A stretch of 7,256 nt of DNA from Chloroflexota bacterium. Lineage in GTDB: Bacteria > Chloroflexota > Anaerolineae > B4-G1. The notes under the pieces were generated by a model. That model ran no database searches, had not been told where the DNA came from, and was given only the letters and a program-made list of their open reading frames with translations. A program made the translations under genes and the position numbers. Below, piece by piece: positions 1 to 4,726 of the stretch (the first letter of the stretch is position 1; every line of letters starts with the position of its first letter). The stretch lies in assembly GCA_003648125.1 (NCBI GenBank), contig QMOE01000104.1, positions 1 to 7,256 on the forward strand, in the 5' to 3' direction.

Positions 1-528
1 GGCTTGGGGCAGGCGCGGGCTGACGGAATGGTGGTCGGTAACGATGACATCTAGCCCCAGCCGGTTGGCGTGGGCGACCTGGTCCAGCGCGCGAATGCCG
101 CAATCCACGGTGACGACGACGCGAGCGCCTTTGCGCGCCATCTCGGTCAGCGCTTCCTCGTGCAGTCCGTACCCCTCGTCCACGCGGTGGGGGATGTAGG
201 GCCGCGCGCGCCCTCCGAGCGCCCGCAATGTCTGGACGAGCAGCACTGTGGCGGTGACGCCATCGGCGTCAAAGTCGCCGTACACGACGATAGGCTCCCT
301 GGCTCGCAGCGCCTGGCGCAGGCGGGTCACGGCGGCTGGCATCCCTGGCAGGTCGAATGGATTGGCCGCGTCACTTTTACCGTCGAGGAAAGCAGCCACG
401 GTAGTTGGATCGGTGATCCCTCTGTTGTAGAGCACCTGAATGATGATGGGGTGCAGGTGGTCGAGGCAGGCGATGTGGCTGGGGGGGGCAGGCGGTGCGA
501 CCTGCCAGCGTTTGGAGTGTATGGACAT
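1..528 (-). CDS. recJ: Single-stranded-DNA-specific exonuclease RecJ, N-terminal part (3' end lies outside window)
   Basis: RecJ is a cytoplasmic DHH-family 5'-3' exonuclease on single-stranded DNA, used in recombinational and mismatch repair. I translated the minus strand by hand from ATG at 528 and it stays open for 176 codons to the window edge. The N-terminus begins MSIHSKRWQV. Phosphoesterase motifs appear in the right order: DFDADG at residues 85-90, VDCG at 141-144 and TDHH at 164-167, followed by SVSPRLPQA. Full RecJ is usually about 560-600 residues, so roughly the first third is visible. The start is supported by GGAG at 535-538, six bases before ATG. A terminator-like hairpin lies just upstream, leaving little space for a separate promoter. 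A run of eight C residues (G on the plus strand, 481-488) sits in codons about 14-17, a possible slippage or sequencing-error spot. A close alternative is another DHH/DHHA1 exonuclease, but the N-terminal layout fits RecJ best. Confidence 0.93.
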   Translation of the reverse strand, partial: MSIHSKRWQVAPPAPPSHIACLDHLHPIIIQVLYNRGITDPTTVAAFLDGKSDAANPFDLPGMPAAVTRLRQALRAREPIVVYGDFDADGVTATVLLVQTLRALGGRARPYIPHRVDEGYGLHEEALTEMARKGARVVVTVDCGIRALDQVAHANRLGLDVIVTDHHSVSPRLPQA

Positions 529-552
529 AAAGAACTCCGTTTCAAAGGAAAA

Positions 553-577
553 GCCCTTCTCCCTGAAGGGGAAGGGC
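553..577 (-). terminator. Intrinsic terminator after the DUF4870 gene
   Basis: Read on the minus strand, GCCCTTC pairs with GAAGGGC, and a further CCC/GGG closes a four-base loop if one A is bulged. It is followed at once by TTTTCCTTT. It lies 29 bases past the stop codon of the DUF4870 gene, where a Rho-independent terminator is expected. The same hairpin ends only about 25 bases before the recJ start codon, so it could also act as an attenuator for read-through into recJ. On the plus strand the stem forms too (with one G-U), but it lacks a clean U-tract. Confidence 0.75.
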
Positions 578-606
578 CTCCCTCTGTGTCTTGTTCTTAT
601 ATGGGA

Positions 607-918
607 TTATGCCCAGCCTTGGTTTCTCACAAAATCGGAGATGACCGGGACCTCTACCCACTCGCCCTGGTAGCACTTTATGCCCAGGTAGATGGCATAG
701 AACCATACCAGGATGCCGATGCAGATGCCACTCAGGAGGATCATCAGGATTCCTAGAATGATGGATACCACTGCGTTATACTTGAGGAAGGGGCGATTTT
801 TCTTGTCCTCGATCAGCAGTACAATAATGCCGATTAGAGGAGCAAAAATATAACTCAGTAATGCCCACAGCTTGTCGTCCTGTGTGACCTCTCCACCACT
901 AACGATTTCTTCTGCCAA
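607..918 (-). CDS. DUF4870 family small membrane protein, TTG start
   Basis: This is a 103-residue integral membrane protein. It has a short acidic N-terminus with VTQDDKLWALLSYIF (residues 11-25), a first helix at about 18-36, the polar link EDKKNRPFLKYNA (37-49), and two more helices at about 47-63 and 64-81. The core KLWALLSY, then a helix, then RPFLKYNAVVSI is the pattern I know from DUF4870/Tic20-like small proteins, whose function is not established. I place the start at TTG 918-916 because AAGGAGGTG at 925-933 sits at ideal spacing before it. An in-frame ATG exists at 984, but it has no such site and would add 22 residues unlike the family. The gene has its own promoter and terminator, so it appears monocistronic. 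Function is unknown; the family call is from memory of the motif. Confidence 0.85.
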   Translation of the reverse strand: MAEEIVSGGEVTQDDKLWALLSYIFAPLIGIIVLLIEDKKNRPFLKYNAVVSIILGILMILLSGICIGILVWFYAIYLGIKCYQGEWVEVPVISDFVRNQGWA

Positions 919-924
919 TTGTCT

Positions 925-933
925 CACCTCCTT
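925..933 (-). promoter_or_regulatory. Strong Shine-Dalgarno site deciding the TTG start
   Basis: The minus strand reads AAGGAGGTG, almost the full anti-16S complement. It is separated from TTG (918-916) by six bases. It lies inside the longer ATG-initiated reading frame, which argues strongly for the shorter TTG-initiated protein. Confidence 0.85.
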
Positions 934-1001
934 TTCCTCCGGCACGTGTTGGATTTGGTGGAGCACCCACGTGTCGCGCTTCACCGCCGGGATTGTTCGC
1001 T

Positions 1002-1030
1002 ATTTTAGCAGAGTATGGGAATGGTGTCAA
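1002..1030 (-). promoter_or_regulatory. Sigma70-type promoter for the DUF4870 gene
   Basis: On the minus strand a perfect -35 box TTGACA (1030-1025) is followed by a 17-base spacer and the -10 box TAAAAT (1007-1002). Transcription would start near 995, giving a leader of about 77 bases that contains two CACGTG hexamers (968-973 and 943-948 approximately). Confidence 0.85.
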
Positions 1031-1146
1031 CTGCGTGGTGAGAGTGGGTGGGTGTCAAATTTTTGGGTCTTGGGATTTCGCAGGGTCTATATGTTGGAAT
1101 CCCATACAACCGTAGACTGTACGTATCTTTTCAAAAGTGGGGCAAC

Positions 1147-1201
1147 GTAGCCGCGATTTCCATATCGCGCCGCCCTCACGAGGTATGGAAACCTCGTCTA
1201 C
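1147..1201. repeat. Facing pair of related hairpins with compensatory stem changes
   Basis: Two 23-base units, 1147-1169 and 1179-1201, are inverted relative to each other and match at 18 of 23 positions. Each folds on itself into a six-base-pair stem with the same loop TTCCAT (stems CGCGAT/ATCGCG, and ACGAGG/CCTCGT on the plus strand, the latter plus one closing A-T pair inside). Four of the five differences fall in stem positions and form two compensatory pairs: C-G to A-T and A-T to G-C. The shared outer GTAG and shared loop are unchanged. This suggests a family of palindromic repeats under structural constraint, either as RNA or as cruciform DNA. Confidence 0.65.
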
Positions 1202-1260
1202 AGCGCGCTTCGCCCCGCAATATTGAGATGATATGGTTGCCCTCGCCCGCACTTTTTTTC

Positions 1261-1288
1261 TTGACACCCCTCATCGGCGTGGTACAAT
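1261..1288 (+). promoter_or_regulatory. Promoter for the M23 peptidase gene, extended -10
   Basis: TTGACA at 1261-1266 follows a T-rich tract (a run of seven T at 1253-1259). After a 16-base spacer comes TACAAT at 1283-1288, with TGG immediately before it, which is an extended -10 (TGn) motif. Transcription would start near 1295, giving a leader of about 230 nt before the ATG at 1528. Confidence 0.85.
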
Positions 1289-1306
1289 CTCTGGGGCGGC
1301 ACAGTG

Positions 1307-1327
1307 GGGCAAATTGGCAATTTGCCC
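1307..1327 (+). promoter_or_regulatory. Perfect 9-bp dyad just after the M23 transcription start
   Basis: GGGCAAATT, the loop GGC, then AATTTGCCC form a perfect nine-base-pair stem about 12-32 bases past the predicted transcription start. There is no U-tract after it, so it is not a normal terminator. It could be an operator dyad for a repressor or a 5' stabilising hairpin. Confidence 0.5.
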
Positions 1328-1371
1328 TATCGAGATGATACGGAGAAAACGCTAGCAGACGAGTAAGCGTT

Positions 1372-1491
1372 CAGGGGATAAGCCAGAAACCAGGTTTTTA
1401 GGCATCTATCGAGTGAGATATGTCTCACTGTGCGCGGTTTTCATAGGTTAGAGTGGTTATTTGACGAAAAAACCTGGTTTCTTTGCCCCTG
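1372..1491. repeat. 120-bp inverted-repeat unit in the M23 leader
   Basis: AGAAACCAGGTTTTT (1385-1399) is exactly complementary to AAAAACCTGGTTTCT (1468-1482). Outside these arms a second pair, CAGGGG (1372-1377) and CCCCTG (1486-1491), extends the dyad after short unpaired links. A small perfect hairpin, AGTGAGA-TATG-TCTCACT (1412-1429), sits inside. Another weaker dyad, AACGCT/AGCGTT (1348-1353, 1366-1371), abuts it on the left. The unit resembles a small dispersed palindromic or MITE-like element, but no clear target-site duplication is visible. It would be transcribed as part of the M23 leader. Confidence 0.6.
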
Positions 1492-1527
1492 GTGAACGGT
1501 TACGCAGACGATAGAGGCGAGAAAGAA

Positions 1528-2481
1528 ATGGGTATGAATACGGCAGGGGGCGGAAAAAGTTCCCTGTCTCTGTTTACGTGGGCGGCCCTAACTGCCATTC
1601 TGGCGGCGGCGGCCTACCTGGGTGGGTCGGCGCTGGCGCAGCGGTGGATGGAGCTGCCTCAAACCTCCCCCATCGTGACACAGGTTCCAGTGCACGATGT
1701 CGCCTGGCTCGCGCTCGATGACCCAGTGGAAGGAACACTGGGTGCCGATTCCGAGGACTCCTGGCAGTTCCAGGGCCGCGAGGGGCAATCTGTGACCCTT
1801 GAAATGTGGCTCTATCCCGGCTCCGGCTCCGATGTGGAGGCCGAGTTGGCTGTCAGCCTGATCGCCCCTGATGGGACAGTTCTGGCGCAGGAGACGGGTT
1901 CCGTGTTTTTGCTCCCTTACGTGTCTCAGCCGCACTTGCCGTCCACCGGTCTTTACTCTGTACAGGTGGCGCCGATCTCTGGCATACCGGGCCGGTACTC
2001 GCTCGCGCTCTCTCTCTCTGACGGATCCGCTCATGTCGCGCTGGGCGAAACTCCTCCTCCAGAACTGACCGCCACAGTCTCCGGAAGTCAGGCCGTCGTT
2101 GCCGCCCAGGGAATGTTCCAGTGGCCCACTACGCGGCGTGAGATTTCCGGCTGGACTTTTCACGATCCGCGCAACCCCGGTCACATCGGTCTCGACATTG
2201 CGGCAGCGATGTGGGACCCTATCGTGGCGGCGGCGGATGGGGTGGTGGTCTTTGCCGAGTGGGGTGGCGGCTATGGCAACCTGGTCATCGTGGAGCACGA
2301 GGGTGGCTGGCGCACTTATTACGCGCATTTTTCGGAGATCGTCGTCGAGGTGGGACAACACGTGCGGCAGGGAGAGTTGCTGGGTGGGGCCGGCACGACC
2401 GGTTATTCCACCGGGCCGCACCTGCATTTTGAAATACGCTATCAGGGCCGCCCGGTGGACCCGCACGTCTACCTGCCGTAG
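1528..2481 (+). CDS. Membrane-anchored M23 (LytM-type) metallopeptidase with PPC-like domain
   Basis: This 317-residue protein is predicted to act outside the membrane, cutting peptide cross-links in cell-wall or surface polymers. A hydrophobic segment at about 14-37 (ending in ALA before Q38) is a signal peptide or anchor. Residues about 57-165 look like a pre-peptidase C-terminal (PPC) beta-sandwich: DDPVEGTL, DSWQFQGREGQSVTLEM, then GLYSVQVAPISG..GRYSLAL. The peptidase domain spans about 197-317, with zinc ligands H219 and D223 in HIGLD and H300 in HLHFE, and likely catalytic H267 (YYAH) and H298. All key residues are present, so it should be active. I chose ATG 1528, preceded by GAGG at 1514-1517. 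The frame is open to a TTG at 1483, but that lies in the inverted repeat with no ribosome site. Two TAG stops occur in tandem. It converges on sppA with a 16-base gap. Confidence 0.9.
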   Translation: MGMNTAGGGKSSLSLFTWAALTAILAAAAYLGGSALAQRWMELPQTSPIVTQVPVHDVAWLALDDPVEGTLGADSEDSWQFQGREGQSVTLEMWLYPGSGSDVEAELAVSLIAPDGTVLAQETGSVFLLPYVSQPHLPSTGLYSVQVAPISGIPGRYSLALSLSDGSAHVALGETPPPELTATVSGSQAVVAAQGMFQWPTTRREISGWTFHDPRNPGHIGLDIAAAMWDPIVAAADGVVVFAEWGGGYGNLVIVEHEGGWRTYYAHFSEIVVEVGQHVRQGELLGGAGTTGYSTGPHLHFEIRYQGRPVDPHVYLP

Positions 2482-2503
2482 TAGATTAGATAGCCCGCTA
2501 CGG
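2476..2503. other. Small dyad across the two convergent stop codons
   Basis: CCGTAG (2476-2481) is complementary to CTACGG (2498-2503), with a 16-base loop. Each arm contains the stop codon of one of the converging genes (M23 peptidase and sppA). There is no U-tract on either side, so it is at best a weak bidirectional 3'-end structure. Confidence 0.25.
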
Positions 2504-3454
2504 CCCGGCGAGCCGAAACTGCACCGACGGCATCCCGGCCAAATTTAGGATTTCGCTCAACGTTGGCATTGTAGAACGGGCCTGGAAGCTATAGAGTGCT
2601 TCCATAAATGATGGCGTCGGTTTCAGTTCGATCACCTGGGGGTCACCTTCGACGCCGCCCAGTTCCGCTGCTTTGGCGATGGCGTCGTCCGGCGTGCCGA
2701 GTTCATCTACTAGTCCCAGTTCCAGCGCCTGCCGCCCGGTGTAGACCCGTCCGTCGGCCAGTTCGCGCACCTCATCCGATGACAGGTCGCGCGCCTGGGC
2801 CACGATCTCTACAAATTCCCCATAAATTTCGTCGGTGACACCCTGCCACATTGATTGTTCCTCCTCCGTCATTTCACGGAAGAGACTGCCCATATCCTTG
2901 TGCGGGCCGGAGGTGATGACCACCACGTCCACGCCGACTTGGTCCAGCAGCTCTTCGGCATTGATGAACTGGCTGATGACGCCGATGGAGCCGGTCAGTG
3001 TGTCCGGGTGGGCAAAGACATAGTCGCCGCCGCAGGAGATATAGTAGCCGCCAGAGGCGGCCATCTCGCCCATCCAGATGACGACCGGCTTGTCGAAATC
3101 TAGCAGCGCCTGATAGATTTCGTCGGAGGCGACCACACTGCCGCCGGGGCTGTTGACGCGCAACACGACCGCTTTGATAGCAGGGTTGGCGGCGGCTTGC
3201 TCCAGCAGATCGTTTGTGCGGTCAGGGGTGATGCCCGTGGTGGTAAAGTAGTCCAGGGGGCCGCTGGTGATGGTGCCTTCGAGCCGAATCACGGCCACGG
3301 CGTCGCCCGTGCCGATTGTCGATGTCACCGGTTCTCCGGCCATACGACTCAATGCAGTCATGGTGAGCAGTCCCGTCCCGGCGCAACTGCACACTGGCAG
3401 GGTAAAGCCCAGGATAAAGGCCAGGAATATCCACAGGATTGTGCGATCTTTCAT
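2498..3454 (-). CDS. sppA: Signal peptide peptidase SppA, short S49 form
   Basis: SppA is a membrane-bound serine protease of family S49 that degrades leftover signal peptides. The protein has 318 residues, the size of the short bacterial/Bacillus form rather than the double-length E. coli form. A membrane anchor covers about 6-26. Family motifs are VAVIRLEGTI (53-62), VVLRVNSPGGSV (96-107), and EMAASGGYY (130-138) holding the nucleophile S134. DTLTGSIGVI (151-160) and SGPHKDMGS follow, with K186 as the general base. The Ser-Lys spacing of 52 residues equals that of the Bacillus subtilis dyad (S147/K199). DGRVYTGRQALELGLVDELG (about 228-247) is the usual C-terminal signature. GAGGAG at 3461-3466 is six bases before the ATG. 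The gene follows degV by 21 bases, so the two are probably one transcript. A VCSC sequence near residue 24 is only a poor lipobox. Confidence 0.93.
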   Translation of the reverse strand: MKDRTILWIFLAFILGFTLPVCSCAGTGLLTMTALSRMAGEPVTSTIGTGDAVAVIRLEGTITSGPLDYFTTTGITPDRTNDLLEQAAANPAIKAVVLRVNSPGGSVVASDEIYQALLDFDKPVVIWMGEMAASGGYYISCGGDYVFAHPDTLTGSIGVISQFINAEELLDQVGVDVVVITSGPHKDMGSLFREMTEEEQSMWQGVTDEIYGEFVEIVAQARDLSSDEVRELADGRVYTGRQALELGLVDELGTPDDAIAKAAELGGVEGDPQVIELKPTPSFMEALYSFQARSTMPTLSEILNLAGMPSVQFRLAGP

Positions 3455-3475
3455 TTGCGGCTCCTCGTATGCGGG

Positions 3476-4339
3476 TTACGGTACGTCGTCGAAGACTGTC
3501 ACTGGCGCATAGGCCACGCCCACCATACTGGGGCCGGTGTGAGCGCCCAACACGAGGGACATGGGCCCGACCGGCAGCCAGGTGCAATCGAAGCGCTTGT
3601 TTATCTGCTCGCGCAGCGCGGCGGCCCCTTCGAGATTCCAGGAATGGAGCACCTGCACGCGCAACTTGCTGCCGAGCGCGTGCTGTTTAGTGATGAGGTC
3701 GGCCAGCCCCTGCATTGCGCGTTTGAACGTCCGCACCTGGCCGAGTTGGACATAAGTCCCGCCTTCTTTCTCTACTCCGATCAGCGGCTTGATGTTCAGC
3801 ATTGAGGCGAGCAGCCCTTTCATGTGACTGATGCGTCCACCGTGAATCAAGTATTTGAGGTCTTTGAGTGTGTAGATGCTGTTGGTGGCTGCGCCGATGC
3901 GTTCCATCAGGGCCAGGACTTTATTCCTGGCCCAGCCAGCCTTTAGTGCGCGGGCGGCTGCCTCTACCTGCCAGCCCGGCGCGGCCGACAGGGTTTTTGT
4001 GTCGACGAGGGTGATGTTTGCCTCCGGCACCATCGCTGCGCCTGCCTGGGCCGAGTTGAACGTGCCGCTCAGGCCGGATGACATGTGGATGGACAGGATG
4101 TCGGGGTCGGTGGCAGCCAGCAGCCGGTAGGTAGTGGCAAAGTCTCCTGCCGAGGGCTGCGATGTAGTGGGCAGGCTATCGCTCTCCGCCAGCAGACGAT
4201 AGAACTCGCCCGGTTTGATGTCCACGTCCTCGCGGTATGTTTTACCTTCCAGAGTGACGACGAGGGGAACAATGTGAATGGGGATGTCCAGTTCGCTCAT
4301 TTGGGGCAAATCCACTCCGCTATCAGTTACGATCTGCAT
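3476..4339 (-). CDS. DegV family fatty-acid-binding protein
   Basis: DegV proteins bind a long-chain fatty acid between two lobes. In Firmicutes, relatives (FakB) present it to a fatty acid kinase; here no kinase gene is visible, so that role is only possible. The protein is 287 residues, the family norm. Signature segments in order are TDSGVDLP (5-12), IVPLVV (23-28), TTSQPSAGDF (58-67), SSGLSGTFNSA (87-97), VDTKTLSAAPGW (112-123), LKYLIHGGRIS (161-171) and KPLI (184-187). The C-terminal segment is VGPMSLVLGAHTGP with VGVAY. No signal peptide is present, so it is cytoplasmic. AAGGAG at 4349-4354 is nine bases before the ATG. sppA follows after 21 bases and its ribosome site begins just past the degV stop, suggesting an operon. 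The hairpin after tRNA-Met lies about 35 bases upstream, and I see no clear promoter for degV in the gap. Confidence 0.93.
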   Translation of the reverse strand: MQIVTDSGVDLPQMSELDIPIHIVPLVVTLEGKTYREDVDIKPGEFYRLLAESDSLPTTSQPSAGDFATTYRLLAATDPDILSIHMSSGLSGTFNSAQAGAAMVPEANITLVDTKTLSAAPGWQVEAAARALKAGWARNKVLALMERIGAATNSIYTLKDLKYLIHGGRISHMKGLLASMLNIKPLIGVEKEGGTYVQLGQVRTFKRAMQGLADLITKQHALGSKLRVQVLHSWNLEGAAALREQINKRFDCTWLPVGPMSLVLGAHTGPSMVGVAYAPVTVFDDVP

Positions 4340-4373
4340 AATTTTTCTCTCCTTGTACGCGATACATAAATAA

Positions 4374-4408
4374 AACCACCGATGAGGAGTTTATCATCAC
4401 CGGCGGTT
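4374..4408 (-). terminator. Terminator-like hairpin after tRNA-Met, just before degV
   Basis: On the minus strand, AACCGCCG and ATGA pair with TCAT and CGGTGGTT, with a three-base bulge (an alternative register pairs GATGA/TCATC). The structure is followed by TTTTATTTATG. It lies about 25 bases past the tRNA 3' end, so it should end the tRNA transcript. It also lies within about 20 bases of the degV ribosome binding site, so degV may depend on read-through or on a promoter hidden in this segment. Confidence 0.6.
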
Positions 4409-4432
4409 CCCACCATTAAACACGCGGTCTAG

Positions 4433-4504
4433 TGGCGACGCCCAGATTTGAACTGGGAACCAAGGGCTTATGAGTCCCCTGCTCTGCCATTGAGCTACGT
4501 CGCC
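4433..4504 (-). tRNA. tRNA-Met (CAT anticodon), elongator type
   Basis: The minus strand folds into a complete 72-nt cloverleaf. The acceptor stem is GGCGACG/CGTCGCC (seven pairs), the D arm GCTC-AATGGCA-GAGC, the anticodon loop CTCATAA with anticodon CAT, the variable loop TGGTT, the T arm CCCAG-TTCAAAT-CTGGG, and the discriminator is A. CCA is not encoded. A G1-C72 pair and the lack of three G-C pairs next to the anticodon loop argue against initiator tRNA. The body resembles bacterial elongator tRNA-Met rather than the lysidine-modified tRNA-Ile that also carries CAT. The anticodon stem is GGGGA/GCCCT, so the pair nearest the loop (31-39) is A-G instead of the usual A-U, and 27-43 is G-U. 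Confidence 0.95.
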
Positions 4505-4556
4505 TGGCAATCTCGGTTGTTTGGTCTTTAGCAACAGCCCATTGACTTATGTGGCG

Positions 4557-4585
4557 ATTATACAAGATAAGGCTTGGCGTGTCAA
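4557..4585 (-). promoter_or_regulatory. Consensus sigma70 promoter for tRNA-Met
   Basis: The minus strand has TTGACA (4585-4580), a 17-base spacer and TATAAT (4562-4557), a full consensus match as expected for a stable RNA gene. Transcription would start near 4550, leaving about 45 bases of 5' leader to be removed by RNase P. Confidence 0.92.
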
Positions 4586-4592
4586 GTAAATT

Positions 4593-4621
4593 TTGACATC
4601 TTTGACCAGATTTGCTATACT
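4593..4621 (+). promoter_or_regulatory. Sigma70 promoter for the 448-aa membrane protein gene
   Basis: TTGACA (4593-4598), a 17-base spacer and TATACT (4616-4621) drive rightward transcription from about 4628. Its -35 box is only seven bases from the opposing tRNA -35 box, so the two promoters form the dyad TGTCAAGTAAATTTTGACA (4580-4598) and RNA polymerases probably compete for it. The leader of about 100 bases contains the small hairpins GGGGT/ACCCC (around 4641) and GTGAG/CTCAC (4667-4682). Confidence 0.85.
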
Positions 4622-4726
4622 CAGTAAATACAGATTTGAGGGGTTGACACACCCCCAGGCTGCGGCGTGAGGCGTGTCTCACTCCTGTGACTTTTTAAAT
4701 CGCACGAGTTGAAGGAGGAGGTTATT

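Larger units (their letters stand above)
985..1282. other. Intergenic region with dyads, no gene seen
   Basis: This stretch lies between the leftward DUF4870 gene and the rightward M23 gene's promoter. I see no credible coding sequence: open frames here are short, lack ribosome binding sites and have no recognisable composition. It holds the DUF4870 promoter (1002-1030), a weak dyad TGGGATT/AATCCCA at 1071-1077 and 1098-1104, the facing hairpin pair at 1147-1201, and the -35 part of the M23 promoter. The ten-base word AGTGGGGCAA occurs at 1136-1145 and again at 1303-1312. Confidence 0.6.
1221..1422. repeat. Short direct repeat flanking the M23 promoter
   Basis: TATTGAGATGATATGG at 1221-1236 and TATCGAGATGATACGG at 1328-1343 differ only by two T/C changes. 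A looser third version, TATCGAGTGAGATATG, lies at 1407-1422. The first copy is 24 bases before the -35 box and the others lie in the leader, so they could be binding sites for one regulator. This is inference; no regulator gene is in the window. Confidence 0.3.

Noticed and set aside
70..756. Plus-strand open frame across recJ and the DUF4870 gene
   Set aside because: It runs antisense to two genes with clear motifs and through a terminator; no ribosome site and no domain-like sequence.
1136..1312. Ten-base direct repeat AGTGGGGCAA at 1136-1145 and 1303-1312
   Set aside because: A single ten-base match in a region of this size could be chance, and the flanking bases do not extend it.
1372..1491. 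Insertion with target-site duplication around the 120-bp inverted repeat
   Set aside because: Flanks (AAGCGTT on the left, GTGAACGGTT on the right) are only loosely alike; no exact duplication.
1289..1527. c-di-AMP (ydaO/yuaA) riboswitch in front of the M23 gene
   Set aside because: The gene context fits, but I cannot find the conserved sequence blocks of that riboswitch class in the leader.
1588..2466. Long open frame on the minus strand opposite the M23 peptidase gene
   Set aside because: It mirrors the codons of a well-supported M23 gene, has no ribosome site, and its translation is rich in Arg, His and Gly without any recognisable domain.
3380..3454. Lipoprotein signal in SppA (VCSC)
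   Set aside because: The position before the cysteine fits, but Cys at -2 is atypical and SppA proteins of this type are simply membrane-anchored.
3197..3805. Plus-strand open frame opposite sppA and degV
   Set aside because: It overlaps the junction of two confident genes on the other strand and shows no coding features of its own.
4433..4504. Initiator tRNA-Met or lysidine tRNA-Ile as the identity of the CAT tRNA
   Set aside because: The first acceptor pair is G-C and the three G-C pairs beside the anticodon loop are missing, unlike initiator; the body and variable loop match elongator Met better than tRNA-Ile with CAT.
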